64,000 nt of DNA from CAWBFD01 sp963788115 (GCA_963788115.1 CAWBFD010000004.1:1488001-1552000), one strand, 5' to 3'; counted from the first letter of the stretch, positions 1-8,691 are shown. Numbers and translations: made by a program. Notes: generated from the sequence alone by a model not told the origin.

Positions 1-1
1 C

Positions 2-1045
2 TTTGATCCGCTCGGCTGCGACGCGGGGGAGTGGTCGTCGTTCCCGCCCGCGCTGATGGTGCTCCCGGAGCTGGCGCTGGTCCGCCACCAGGGCCGCACC
101 CTGCTGACCGCGAGCATGGTGTCCGGCCCCGGTGCCGATGACGCGCTGTCACGCCTGGACGCGCGGCTCGGCGCGCTCCGCGCGGACGGTGGGCTTCCGA
201 TGCTCGATCCCGACCCGGCGGGCGATTCGCGCGTGGTGAGCGCGAACCCGCCCGAAACCTACGAGCGGGCCGTCGCCGCCGCCGTCCGGCGGATTCTCGA
301 GGAGGAGTTGGAGAAGGTCGTCCTCGCCCGCGAGGTCAGGGTGGAGGCTTCGGCCGCGCTCGATGCGGCGGCGATCTTCGGCGCCGTCCGCGAGCTGTTC
401 CCTTCGTGCTTCTGCTTCTGTTGCGGCTCGCCCGAGGCCGCGTTTTTAGGGGCGAGCCCCGAGCTGCTGGTGCGCCGGCGCGGCGCCGGCGCCGCCACCG
501 TGGCGCTCGCGGGCTCGGCGCGTCGCAGCGCCGACCCGGCGGTCGACGATCACCTCGGCGAGCAGCTCCTGCGCTCGCCCAAGAACCGCGGGGAGCACGA
601 GGTCGTCGCACGGCGGATCGAGCGGCGGCTGCGCCCGTACTCCGTATGGGTCGAGGCGGAGGCTGAGCCGATCGTGGTCAAGGTCGCGAACATCCAGCAC
701 CTGGCCACGCCGATCCACGCCCAGCTCGCCGACCCCCGCTCGGCGCTTGAGCTCGCGGGCCTGCTTCACCCCACGCCCGCGGTCGGCGGCGAGCCGCACG
801 AAGCGGCCGTCGCCGTGATCGAGGAGCTCGAGGGCCTCGATCGCGGCTGGTATGCGGGCCCGGTCGGCTGGATGGATGCGGCCGAGGACGGGGAGCTGTG
901 CGTCGCGATCCGCTCGGCGCTGCTCCGCGACCGCACAGCTCATCTCTACGTCGGCAACGGGATCGTGGCCGACTCGGATCCCGAGGCCGAGCTGGCGGAG
1001 ACCGAGCTCAAGCTGGATGCGCTGCTGCCGCTCCTGGCGGGTTAG
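2..1045 (+). CDS. menF: Isochorismate synthase MenF (5' end outside window)
   Basis: Converts chorismate to isochorismate, the first step of menaquinone synthesis. The reading frame is open from base 2, so the gene starts upstream of the window. The visible part is the catalytic C-terminal chorismate-binding domain. It has KVVLAR (general-base Lys region), GASPELLVRR, LAGSARR, EHEVVARRI, the HPTPAVGGEP segment, and near the end GNGIVADSDPEAE with the metal-binding acidic residues. Those motifs are shared with PabB/TrpE/EntC. The assignment to MenF rests on the adjoining menD, menC, menA, menB and menE. Its TAG stop overlaps the TAA stop of the convergent crotonase gene by 3-4 bases (TTAG). 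Confidence 0.93.
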   Translation, partial: FDPLGCDAGEWSSFPPALMVLPELALVRHQGRTLLTASMVSGPGADDALSRLDARLGALRADGGLPMLDPDPAGDSRVVSANPPETYERAVAAAVRRILEEELEKVVLAREVRVEASAALDAAAIFGAVRELFPSCFCFCCGSPEAAFLGASPELLVRRRGAGAATVALAGSARRSADPAVDDHLGEQLLRSPKNRGEHEVVARRIERRLRPYSVWVEAEAEPIVVKVANIQHLATPIHAQLADPRSALELAGLLHPTPAVGGEPHEAAVAVIEELEGLDRGWYAGPVGWMDAAEDGELCVAIRSALLRDRTAHLYVGNGIVADSDPEAELAETELKLDALLPLLAG

Positions 1046-2013
1046 TCATCGGCGACGAGATCGACTCTCGTCCCCTCCCGCCAGGCCACCAGCGCCTCCT
1101 CGTCGCTCCAGCCAGGCACGCCGGTGCGCTCGAGGTCCTCGAGGTAGGCGCGGAGCGCCCGGACCGCGGCCGGCCGCGATGCGGCGGAGAGGAACCACTT
1201 GCGCTCCCTTGCGAGCCCGGCGGGGAGCGGGGCGGAGGAGCCCTCGTAGACTGCCCGCTTGAGCGCCGTCACCGATCCCGGCGCGCGGCGGGCCATCCGC
1301 TCGGCGGTCTCGAGCGCGGTGTCGAGGAGCCGACCGGAAGGCACCACCCGATGCACGAGCCCGACGTCCAGGGCATGCTCCGGGGCCAGGGGGCGGCCCT
1401 CGAGGATCAGCTCCAGTGCCCTGCCTGGGCCGATGATGCGGGCGAGGCGCTGGGTCCCGCCGGCGCCGGGCGGAAACCCCAGCGTCATCTCGGGGAGCCC
1501 GATGCGCTCCGCATCGTCCGCCATGTAGCGCAGGTCGCACGCGAGCGCCAGCTCACAGCCCCCACCGCCGGCGGGGCCGCCGATCGCGGCGATCACCACC
1601 TGGTCGAGGCGCCCGAGGCGCGAGAAGAGGTCGTGAAGCTCGTGGAGCTCGATCAGGCCCGACGCCGGGGTGCGTTTGAGCCTCGAGCGAGCTTGCGGGA
1701 GGCGCGTCAGCCCGCCGACGGTTCGCAGCGATGCGTCCGCCGCCGCCGGCGAGACCTCGAGCCCGACACCCTCGATCCCGGCGAGGATCTCGGCGATGTC
1801 GTAATGGGTGACGAACAGTCCGGGCTTGGCGCCGGTGATCACCACCGCCCCCAGCGAGCGATTCCGCTCGGCGGCGCGTACCAGGGAGTCGAGTTCGGCG
1901 ACCATCTCGCGGCTCATGAAGTTGTGGGGCGGATAGTCGATTCGCCACGTCTCGACCCGCCCCTCACGCTCCACGTCGATCCGCGCGCCAGTGGACGTCG
2001 GCTCCGCGCTCAT
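1042..2013 (-). CDS. Enoyl-CoA hydratase/isomerase family protein (crotonase fold) in the men cluster
   Basis: Crotonase-superfamily protein of 323 aa. The oxyanion-hole segment AIGGPAGGGGCE and the later LPEMTLGFPPGAGGTQRL each keep the glutamate that is catalytic in true enoyl-CoA hydratases, so a hydratase activity is plausible. It is not MenB: the real MenB (CSGGDQ, GSFDGG motifs) lies at 6085-6963. Its ATG overlaps the menD stop as ATGA, so it is translationally coupled to menD. The stretch between the N-terminal strand and the oxyanion hole is long and charged. The substrate is unknown. A role in the menaquinone pathway, for example on a CoA-thioester intermediate, is inference from position only. 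Confidence 0.85.
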   Translation of the reverse strand: MSAEPTSTGARIDVEREGRVETWRIDYPPHNFMSREMVAELDSLVRAAERNRSLGAVVITGAKPGLFVTHYDIAEILAGIEGVGLEVSPAAADASLRTVGGLTRLPQARSRLKRTPASGLIELHELHDLFSRLGRLDQVVIAAIGGPAGGGGCELALACDLRYMADDAERIGLPEMTLGFPPGAGGTQRLARIIGPGRALELILEGRPLAPEHALDVGLVHRVVPSGRLLDTALETAERMARRAPGSVTALKRAVYEGSSAPLPAGLARERKWFLSAASRPAAVRALRAYLEDLERTGVPGWSDEEALVAWREGTRVDLVADD

Positions 2014-3791
2014 CTCGCCTCCTCCTTGGTTCGTTGTATCTCCCGCTCGACCGCGGCCACGGCCGTGTCGGCGATCCGGCGATGGACCTCGACGTTTCGG
2101 CGACGCTCGACCGGGATCTCGATCAGCACCCGGTCGGCCGCAGCCGCCTCGGTGAGCTCATCCAGGTCCTCGACGCGCGCGTGCGGCAGGCCGTGGAGCG
2201 CCGCCACCCGTGCGATCTCGACGTCCACCGGCGTCCCCAGCAGCGCCTCGAACTCTGCCCGCTCCACCTGGTCCGCCTGGGGCAGAAACTCGAAGATGCC
2301 TCCGCCGCGGTTGTCCAGCACGACGATCCGCAGCGGGCTCGGCGCGGCTTTGGCCGCGGCGAGCCCGTTCATGTCGTGGAAGAGGCCGAGGTCGCCCGTG
2401 ACGATCCAGGTCGGGCGCCCGCTGGCAGCGGCGGCTCCAATCGCCGACGAGACCAGGCCGTCGATTCCGTTGGCGCCTCGGTTGCAGAGGAAGCGAACCT
2501 CGGCGGGTCCCGTGGGCAGGAACGCCTCCTGGTCTCGGATCGGCATGCTCGACGCGGTGTAGACCAGGTCGCCGTCGGCATAGACCCGACCGAGGGCGGC
2601 GTGTGCTCCTGGCTCCGTCGGCCGCTCGAGACCGGCGAGCGCCGCGTCGATGGCGCCGGCGGCGACCTCACCGGCGTCCAGCCACGACGCCGTCCATGCG
2701 TCCGCGCTCGGGGGATCCCGGCGCAGGCCGGACGCGAGGTCAGCCGCAAGCGTCGCCCCCTCTGCCCGGACGATCGTGTCCGCCGTCCTGGTCGGCTCGT
2801 TCCAGCCGCATGCGGGATCGACGACGATCTGCCTCAGGTCGGGAAGCGATTCGAGCCATTGGCGTACCGGCTTGCAGGTCGGCATATCGCCAAACCGGAC
2901 GACGAGATCGGGCGCCAGCTCAGGGAGGCGCGCCCGCGCGATCGGCTCGTACGACCAAACCACGTGATCACGCTCGTGCGGCCCGAGCCGAAGCTGTGAG
3001 GTCGGCTCCGCGAGGATCGGATACCCGCTCGCGCGGGCGAGCGCCGCAACGGGTGTGGCCAGCGCCGGATCGGACTGCCGGCCGGCGAGGATCAGGCCGC
3101 GCCGGGTGCCCGCGATCCGCTCGGCAAGCTCGGCGACGAGCGCGTCGTCCGCCCGGGGCTTCGCTCCCGTAACGGCGGTCAGCGGCCGCTCGCCGCGACC
3201 CTGGAGCGCCAATTCCGTGGTGGCGCTCACGTCGCCCGGGCTCGGCTCGGGGCCGAGCGGGTCGCGCCACGAGAGGTTGAGGTGAACCGGTCCCGGACGC
3301 GGCTCGCCGCGAGCGGCGGCATAGGCGCGGCAGGCGGTGGCCCGCAGATGAAGGAGCCCGGCGTCGTCAGCATCGTGCGTCCCGACCTCGCAGAACCAGC
3401 GAACGGCGCCGCCGTAGAGCTTCAGCTGATCGATTGTCTGTCCCGCGCCGATCCCCCGAAGCTCAGGAGGACGGTCGGCGCTGAGCACAAGCAGCGGGAG
3501 CGCGGCTTCGTCGGCCTCGCAGACGGCTGGATGCAGGTTCGCCGCCGCCGTGCCCGAGGTGCAGAGCACTGCCACGGGAGCCCGCGCGGCCTGGGCCGCA
3601 CCGATCGCGAAGAACCCGGCCGAGCGCTCGTCGACGATCACGGTCACCTCGATCGCGGGCGCACGCCACAGCGCCAGCGCCAGCGGGGTCGAGCGAGAGC
3701 CCGGCGCGATCACCGCCCGCCGCATCCCGCAGCGCGCGAGCTCCTCCACGAAGGCCGAGGCGAGCGCGGCGTTGCGATTGGTCACGTCCAC
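2010..3791 (-). CDS. menD: 2-succinyl-5-enolpyruvyl-6-hydroxy-3-cyclohexene-1-carboxylate synthase MenD
   Basis: Thiamine-diphosphate enzyme joining isochorismate and 2-oxoglutarate in menaquinone synthesis. The N-terminal pyrimidine domain shows GSRSTPLALAL, ERSAGFFAIG and CTSGTAAANLHPAV. The C-terminal ThDP-binding domain shows GDLGLFHDMNGL followed by VVLDNRGGGIFEFLP. An in-frame ATG at 3851 would give 613 aa with about 20 residues before the conserved start. I prefer the GTG at 3789-3791 (VDVTNRNAALAS), which has TAGCGT 10 nt upstream (3802-3807), the leaderless pattern seen at other genes here. It lies downstream of menC and overlaps the following crotonase gene by ATGA. Confidence 0.95.
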   Translation of the reverse strand: MDVTNRNAALASAFVEELARCGMRRAVIAPGSRSTPLALALWRAPAIEVTVIVDERSAGFFAIGAAQAARAPVAVLCTSGTAAANLHPAVCEADEAALPLLVLSADRPPELRGIGAGQTIDQLKLYGGAVRWFCEVGTHDADDAGLLHLRATACRAYAAARGEPRPGPVHLNLSWRDPLGPEPSPGDVSATTELALQGRGERPLTAVTGAKPRADDALVAELAERIAGTRRGLILAGRQSDPALATPVAALARASGYPILAEPTSQLRLGPHERDHVVWSYEPIARARLPELAPDLVVRFGDMPTCKPVRQWLESLPDLRQIVVDPACGWNEPTRTADTIVRAEGATLAADLASGLRRDPPSADAWTASWLDAGEVAAGAIDAALAGLERPTEPGAHAALGRVYADGDLVYTASSMPIRDQEAFLPTGPAEVRFLCNRGANGIDGLVSSAIGAAAASGRPTWIVTGDLGLFHDMNGLAAAKAAPSPLRIVVLDNRGGGIFEFLPQADQVERAEFEALLGTPVDVEIARVAALHGLPHARVEDLDELTEAAAADRVLIEIPVERRRNVEVHRRIADTAVAAVEREIQRTKEEAR

Positions 3792-3857
3792 GGGCGTCAG
3801 AACGCTACTCCCCGACCCGCCCCACGGCGATTGTCGGGTTGGTGACCCCATGGGTGC

Positions 3858-4970
3858 CTAATCCGACAATCGTGCGGCTTGGAGGGCTGACTCGTCCAGC
3901 TCGACCCCGAGGCCGGGCCCTCCGGGCAGCATCAGGCGGCCACCGGTGACCTCGCACTCCTGGGTCGCGATCGACTCGGTGAACAGGAGCTGGGTGGCGA
4001 GGCCATGGGCGAGCCCGGGGTCGGGACGACCGCGGTAGAGGGCCTGCGCCAGATGGGCCGCCGCGGCGATGCCGACGGGCCCGTCGAGCGCGCTCGAGAG
4101 GTAGCTGGGGAGCTCCCTGGCGATCCCGCCGGAAGGCCCGATGCCGCCGACCTTGGCCAGCTTCAGGGTGGCGAGCTGGCAGGCCCCGGCACGGGCGGCC
4201 CTCGCCGCTTGCTTCGAGCTGGCGACGCTCTCGTCCGCGGCAATCGGGATCCGCGTCGCGCGGGCGACCGCGGCCATGCTCCGCAGGGAATCGGTCGGCT
4301 GCTCGACCAGCTCGATCCCGTGCGGCTCGATCTCCCGCAACACGTCCACCGCCTCGTCCGTGCTCCAGCTTCCGTTGGCATCGACCCGGATCCGGGCCTC
4401 GGGCCCGACCGCAGTGCGCACGGCCTCGACCTGGCGGAGATCGTCGCCGACCCCAAGCTTGAGCTTGAGCGAGTTGAAGCCGCGCGCGGTCCACTCCTCC
4501 GCTCTGCGTGCGATCGCGTCCGGGGGGCCGGCGGGGAGGGTCGCGTTGCAGAGCACGGGCTCGGCCGCGTCCGCCCCGAGCAACCGCCAGAGCGGCTCAC
4601 CGGAGATGCGGCCGGCGAGATCGAACAGGGCCTGCTCGACCGCCGCCCGCGCGGGCGAGGCGAGCCTGCGGCCGGCGACATGGCTGATGACGAAGTCGAT
4701 CGCGGCGGCCAGCGGATGCTCGCCCTCCATGTCGCTGACGTCGGTGTCCCGGAGACGGTGACCGACGCGCTGAAGCTGCTGCGTCACCTTGGCCAGGCCC
4801 TCGCCCCCGCGAAGGGTCAGCGGCACCGCCTCTCCGACGCCCTCTGCGCCCTCATCGGTACGCACACGGAAGAGCGCCATCTCCCTCCGCTCGAGCGTCC
4901 CGCGGGCGGTCGCGTAGGGCTCGGCGAACCGGAGGGCGAAGGGGATCGTCTCGACCTCGGCGATCTTCAT
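3858..4970 (-). CDS. menC: o-Succinylbenzoate synthase MenC (enolase superfamily)
   Basis: Dehydrates SHCHC to o-succinylbenzoate. Enolase/muconate-cycloisomerase fold: the first catalytic Lys lies in SLKLKLG, the metal ligands in RVDANGSW, ELVEQP and IAADES, and the second-Lys region in ATLKLAKVGGIG. The family also contains dipeptide epimerases and N-acylamino acid racemases. The menD/menA neighbours decide for MenC. The start chosen is the ATG at 4968-4970, eight codons inside an upstream ATG, because AGGAG sits about 9 nt before it. Length of about 370 aa is normal for the family. Confidence 0.88.
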   Translation of the reverse strand: MKIAEVETIPFALRFAEPYATARGTLERREMALFRVRTDEGAEGVGEAVPLTLRGGEGLAKVTQQLQRVGHRLRDTDVSDMEGEHPLAAAIDFVISHVAGRRLASPARAAVEQALFDLAGRISGEPLWRLLGADAAEPVLCNATLPAGPPDAIARRAEEWTARGFNSLKLKLGVGDDLRQVEAVRTAVGPEARIRVDANGSWSTDEAVDVLREIEPHGIELVEQPTDSLRSMAAVARATRIPIAADESVASSKQAARAARAGACQLATLKLAKVGGIGPSGGIARELPSYLSSALDGPVGIAAAAHLAQALYRGRPDPGLAHGLATQLLFTESIATQECEVTGGRLMLPGGPGLGVELDESALQAARLSD

Positions 4971-5114
4971 CGTGGGCAACTCCTGGTTCCCCACACCGTC
5001 CGATACTGCCCCGCACGGCCACCGCGGGAGCTCCGGACGGCCACCGCGGTCCTTCTCCCAGGGACGAGCGTGGGCTTATTCATCACAGTGATGCACAATC
5101 GCCCGCTCGTCGGG

Positions 5115-5993
5115 CTAACTCGCGATCAACAGGCCGGCCGAGAGCAGCAGGCTGAACGCCCCCACCAGGGTCCCGGTGGCGGCCAGGGCCTGGTTGAGAG
5201 CGGGGCCGTCGGTTCGGGTTCGGACCAGATGGATCGGGCGCAGGGTGAGCGGAGCGGACGCGAGCGCGAGCAGGCCCCAGGCCGGACCGCCCGCGGCTGC
5301 GAGCCCCACGGGCAGCGCGAGGAAGGCGCCGGCGACGAGCGCCACGTAGAGGGAGCGCGCGCGGTCGCGCCCGATCCGCACCGCCATGGTCAGCTTCGCG
5401 GCGCGTCTGTCGGTGTCGATGTCGCGGACGTTGTTGGCGACGAGGATCGCCGTCGCCAGGGCGCCAACCGGAACTGAGAGTGCGAACGGCAGCCAGTCGA
5501 GGCGCTCGAGCTGGACGTAGTAGGAGCCGTTGACCGCGACTAGGCCGAAGAAGAGGAAGACGAACGGCTCGCCGAGCCCGGCGTATCCGTAGGGCCGAGG
5601 GCCGCCGGTGTAGAGGACGCCGGCCGCGATCGAGACCGCGCCGACCGCGAGGATCAGCGGGCCTGCGACCACGGTCAGGTAGACGCCGGCGGCGACGGCG
5701 ACCGCGAACGCGACCCAGGTGGCGACCAGAACACGCCGCGGAGCGACGAGGCCCGAGGAGGTCACCCGTACGGGCCCGAGACGGTCGGCGGTGTCGGCGC
5801 CGCGTCTGGCGTCGGAGTAGTCGTTGGCGAGGTTGGTCCCGATCTGGATGAAGATCGAGCCGACCGCCGCGGCGAGGAAGGCCCCGAGCCTGAGCTCGTC
5901 CGCGGCCTCGACGGCGGCCGCGGTCCCCACCAGCACGGGCGCCACCGCCGCGGGCAGCGTCCGCGGCCGCGCGGCCATCAGCCACAACCTCAC
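5115..5993 (-). CDS. menA: 1,4-dihydroxy-2-naphthoate polyprenyltransferase MenA
   Basis: Integral membrane UbiA-family prenyltransferase that attaches the polyprenyl tail to dihydroxynaphthoate. About 292 aa with 8-9 predicted hydrophobic segments. The first prenyl-diphosphate/Mg site is NDYSDARRGADT followed by RLGPVRVTSSG; the second is NNVRDIDTDRRAAK. It starts with GTG at 5991-5993 (RLWLMAARPRTLPAAV, the usual MenA opening); an ATG five codons later is an alternative. It lies between menB and menC on the same strand, separated by gaps of about 90 and 144 bp. Confidence 0.95.
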   Translation of the reverse strand: MRLWLMAARPRTLPAAVAPVLVGTAAAVEAADELRLGAFLAAAVGSIFIQIGTNLANDYSDARRGADTADRLGPVRVTSSGLVAPRRVLVATWVAFAVAVAAGVYLTVVAGPLILAVGAVSIAAGVLYTGGPRPYGYAGLGEPFVFLFFGLVAVNGSYYVQLERLDWLPFALSVPVGALATAILVANNVRDIDTDRRAAKLTMAVRIGRDRARSLYVALVAGAFLALPVGLAAAGGPAWGLLALASAPLTLRPIHLVRTRTDGPALNQALAATGTLVGAFSLLLSAGLLIAS

Positions 5994-6084
5994 CCGCCGG
6001 CTGCTCCGCTCCCGCTGGAACCACCTGCCCTCGCCTGACGGCTCGGGCTCTTCCCCTCTGCTCCCGCGTCCGCGCCGGCGGGGT

Positions 6085-6963
6085 TCACGGTCTTCGCGGG
6101 AACCGCGAGAAGTCGGGTTGACGGCGTTCCTGGTACGCGTTCCTGCCCTCCTGGCCCTCCTCGGTCATGTAAAAGAGCAGGGTGGCGTCGTGGGCGAGTT
6201 GCTGCAGGCCGGCGAGCCCGTCCTCGTCCGCGTTGAAGCTCGCCTTCAGCAGGCGCAGGGCCAGCGGTGAGAGATGGGTCATCTCCCGGCACCACGCCAC
6301 GGCCTCGCGCTCGAGTTGCTCGACCGGCACCACGGCGTTCACCAGCCCCATCTCGAGCGCCTCGCCGGCGTCGTAGAGGCGACAGAGGAACCAGATCTCC
6401 TTCGCGCGCTTGATCCCGACGTTGCGCGCCAGGAGCGACGCGCCGAAGCCGCCGTCAAAGCTTCCGACCCGCGGCCCGGTCTGCCCGAAGCGAGCGTTCT
6501 CCGCAGCGATCGTGAGGTCACATACGAGGTGGAGGATGTGGCCGCCGCCCACCGCGAAGCCGGCGACGGCCGCGATGACGGGCTTCGGCAGGCGGCGGAT
6601 CTGCACGTGCAGGTCGCCGACATCGAGCCGGCCGACGCCGCGGCGAGCGACCTCGTCGTCGCCGATGTAGCCGTCGTCGCCCCGGATCCGCTGGTCGCCG
6701 CCGGAGCAGAACGCCTCGCCTCCGGCCCCGGTGAAGATCACCGCGCCGACCTCGAGGTCGTCGCGGGCCCTGGCGAAGGCGTCCCGCAACTCCGCCAGGG
6801 TCTGCGGCCGGAACGCGTTCCGGACCTCCGGCCGGTTGATCGTGATCTTCGCGATCCCCTCCGCCACCTCGTAGAGGATGTCCTCGTAGGAGGCGGACTG
6901 CGCCCACTCGATCGGGGCGTAGAGTCGGTCCTCCGGGGGTGCGTCTTTGTGGCGCAACGGCAT
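6085..6963 (-). CDS. menB: 1,4-dihydroxy-2-naphthoyl-CoA synthase MenB
   Basis: Ring-closing crotonase that turns o-succinylbenzoyl-CoA into DHNA-CoA. Diagnostic MenB sequence: YEDILYEVAEGIAKITINRPEVRNAF at the N terminus (shown here as its two halves YEDILYEVAEG and ITINRPEVRNAF), CSGGDQ, GFAVGGGHILHLVCDLTIA (oxyanion hole), and VGSFDGGFGASLLAR containing the catalytic Asp. Length of 292 aa is typical. It is transcribed away from menE, with only 20 bp between the two start codons. GATAAT sits 7 nt before its ATG, so the message is probably leaderless. Confidence 0.96.
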   Translation of the reverse strand: MPLRHKDAPPEDRLYAPIEWAQSASYEDILYEVAEGIAKITINRPEVRNAFRPQTLAELRDAFARARDDLEVGAVIFTGAGGEAFCSGGDQRIRGDDGYIGDDEVARRGVGRLDVGDLHVQIRRLPKPVIAAVAGFAVGGGHILHLVCDLTIAAENARFGQTGPRVGSFDGGFGASLLARNVGIKRAKEIWFLCRLYDAGEALEMGLVNAVVPVEQLEREAVAWCREMTHLSPLALRLLKASFNADEDGLAGLQQLAHDATLLFYMTEEGQEGRNAYQERRQPDFSRFPRRP

Positions 6964-6980
6964 CTCCGGGATTATCCCGG
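6947..6980. promoter_or_regulatory. Overlapping divergent menB/menE promoters on a 15-bp palindrome
   Basis: The 20-bp gap between the menB and menE start codons holds the perfect palindrome CCGGGATTATCCCGG (6966-6980). On the minus strand it supplies GATAAT (6971-6976), 7 nt from the menB ATG. On the plus strand it supplies GATTAT (6970-6975), 8 nt from the menE ATG, with TTGTGG (6947-6952) exactly 17 bp upstream as a -35. Both -10 elements therefore occupy the same bases. The promoter reading is inference from sequence; the palindrome could also be an operator. Confidence 0.55.
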
Positions 6981-6983
6981 TAG

Positions 6984-8336
6984 ATGCTTCTCGACAACTG
7001 GCTCGCCCAGCGCGCCGCGACCTGTCCCGACAGGGTCGCGCTGATCGCCGACGGTCGGCAGCTCACCTACGAGGAGCTCGAGCGCGAGGCGGGCTCCGTT
7101 GCTCGGCGGCTGGCCGCGCGGGGAGCGCGGCGTGGGGCGGTGGTGGCCTTGGATCTGCCCGCCGGTCTGGATCACGCCGTGCTCGTGCACGCGCTGATGA
7201 AGGTCGGGGCGATCGCGCTCCCCCTCGACACCCGGCTGGCACCGCCGGAGCGTGAGGCCCTGCTCGAGAGCGAGGCGCCGGCACTGGTGCTCTCGGGCGG
7301 GCGGGACTCGGGGGCCACGGAGGCCGACCTCCCCTTACTGGGCGAGCATGACCTCGACGGGCTTGTGTGCAGGATCCCGACGAGCGGCACGACCGGGCGG
7401 GCGCGCCTGGTGGGACTCACCTACGGCAACCATCTGTGGAGCGCCGTGGGCTCGGCGTTCAACCTCGGGGTGGACCCGGCGGATCGCTGGCTCTGCTGCC
7501 TTCCCCTCCATCACGTCGGCGGTCTCTCGATCCTGATGCGCTCGGTGATCTACGGGACGGGCGCGGTCGTGCACCCGAGATTCGACGCCACTCGGATCGC
7601 GGATGCGCTCGCCGAGGATGGCGTCACGATCGTCTCGCTCGTGGCGACGCAGCTCGTCCGGCTGCTCGAGGCGGACGTGGACCTGTCGGGCCCGCGGGTG
7701 ATCCTGGTCGGCGGCGGCCCGGTGCCGCTCGATGCGCTCGAGGAGGCGAGCGGGCGCGGGGCGCGGGTGGTTCAGACGTACGGGCTGACGGAGGCGGCGT
7801 CGCAGGTGACGACGCTGGCGCCGGGCGACGCGCGTCGCAAGCTTGGCTCCGCGGGCCGCCCGCTGCTCACGACGCACCTGCGGATCCAGGACGGCGAGAT
7901 TCTCGTGCAGGGCCCGACCGTCGCTCCGGGCCTCGCCGACGAGGACGGCTGGCTCCACACGGGCGATCTCGGCAGCATCGACGACGAGGGCTTCCTCTAC
8001 GCGGAGGGCCGGATCGGTGACGTGATCGTCACCGGCGGCGAGAACGTTGCGCCCGCCGAGGTGGAGGAGGTGCTCCTGCGCCACCCCGGCGTCGCCGACG
8101 CTGCGGTCGTCGCGCGGGAGGACGCCGAGTGGCAGGAGGCCGTGGCGGCGGTGGTCGTGACGCGCGCGGGAGCCGAGGTGGACGTCGATGAGCTACATCG
8201 GCACTGCGCAGGGTCGCTGGCCTCGTACAAGGTGCCGAAGCGGTTCGAGTTCGTGCCGGAGCTGCCGCGAACGGCTTCCGGCGAGCTGCTGCGGGGCGAG
8301 CTGTCGACGACCAGGACGAGGAGACGGGATGGATAG
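6984..8336 (+). CDS. menE: o-Succinylbenzoate-CoA ligase MenE
   Basis: Acyl-CoA synthetase (ANL superfamily) of 450 aa that activates o-succinylbenzoate with ATP and CoA. The phosphate-binding loop reads IPTSGTTGRARLVGLTY. Then come HHVGG, QTYGLTEAASQV, the hinge-side GDLGSIDDEGFLYAEGRIGD, and the C-terminal IVTGGENVAPAEVEEVL and the catalytic-Lys region YKVPKRFEFVPELPRTASGELLR (two parts: YKVPKRFEFV and LPRTASGELLR). It is divergent from menB. Its 3' end overlaps the start of a decayed NTF2-like gene. Confidence 0.93.
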   Translation: MLLDNWLAQRAATCPDRVALIADGRQLTYEELEREAGSVARRLAARGARRGAVVALDLPAGLDHAVLVHALMKVGAIALPLDTRLAPPEREALLESEAPALVLSGGRDSGATEADLPLLGEHDLDGLVCRIPTSGTTGRARLVGLTYGNHLWSAVGSAFNLGVDPADRWLCCLPLHHVGGLSILMRSVIYGTGAVVHPRFDATRIADALAEDGVTIVSLVATQLVRLLEADVDLSGPRVILVGGGPVPLDALEEASGRGARVVQTYGLTEAASQVTTLAPGDARRKLGSAGRPLLTTHLRIQDGEILVQGPTVAPGLADEDGWLHTGDLGSIDDEGFLYAEGRIGDVIVTGGENVAPAEVEEVLLRHPGVADAAVVAREDAEWQEAVAAVVVTRAGAEVDVDELHRHCAGSLASYKVPKRFEFVPELPRTASGELLRGELSTTRTRRRDG

Positions 8337-8520
8337 GTCCGAGGTGCAGGGATGGCTCGACCGGTACGTCGAGGCCTGGAAGTCCTATGACCGCGGGCCG
8401 ATCGAACCCCTGTTCGCCGAGGACGTCGAATACCGATCAACTGCTTCGTGATTCGCTTCGACCCGGACGGTCGCTGCCGCGAGTTCACCGAGTGGTTCGC
8501 AAAGCGGCCCGGCCGTTGGC
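8329..8520 (+). pseudogene. Remnant of an NTF2/SnoaL-like small protein (internal deletion and frameshift)
   Basis: From the ATG at 8329 the frame reads MDRSEVQGWLDRYVEAWKSY...FAEDVEYR, a typical N terminus of a nuclear-transport-factor-2-like protein, and then hits TGA. In another frame, starting at AAC within 8450-8460, the sequence continues NCFVIRFDPDGRCREFTEWF, a typical C terminus of the same family. The roughly 55-60 middle codons of such a protein are missing. I read this as one gene that lost its core by deletion with loss of frame. It overlaps the menE 3' end, so it was once coupled to menE. Confidence 0.6.
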
Positions 8521-8586
8521 CCTCGCCGCAACGATCCACCCGAAACGGCGGCCCCAGGCACCGCCAGCCTGCGTCCTCGGTCGCTC

Positions 8587-8657
8587 GCGTGCCTTCAGGC
8601 ACGCCACGCTCCCTGCGTCCTTGGCTGACGGTACCCGTGCCTCGCCGTTTCAGGCAC
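8587..8657. terminator. Two adjacent hairpins between the men cluster and ilvC
   Basis: GCGTGCC-TTCA-GGCACGC (8587-8604) is a perfect 7-bp stem. GTGCCT (8637-8642) pairs with AGGCAC (8652-8657), repeating the same core sequence. No T-run follows, so intrinsic termination is uncertain. Position at the end of the menE transcription unit and before the ilvC promoter supports a terminator or processing role. Confidence 0.35.
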
Positions 8658-8677
8658 AACGTTCCGGCGAGGGCCAC

Positions 8678-8683
8678 TAGAGT
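8678..8683 (+). promoter_or_regulatory. Putative ilvC -10 element (leaderless)
   Basis: TAGAGT ends 8 nt before the ilvC ATG and no Shine-Dalgarno is present, so transcription probably begins at or next to the start codon. The identical hexamer stands before the leuA leader peptide (18714-18719). Confidence 0.4.
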
Positions 8684-8691
8684 CCCGCGCC

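Noticed and set aside
5081..5093. CATCACAGTGATG palindrome between menA and menC
   Set aside because: Six-base arms are short enough to occur by chance, and no promoter of convincing spacing surrounds it. Kept only as a note.
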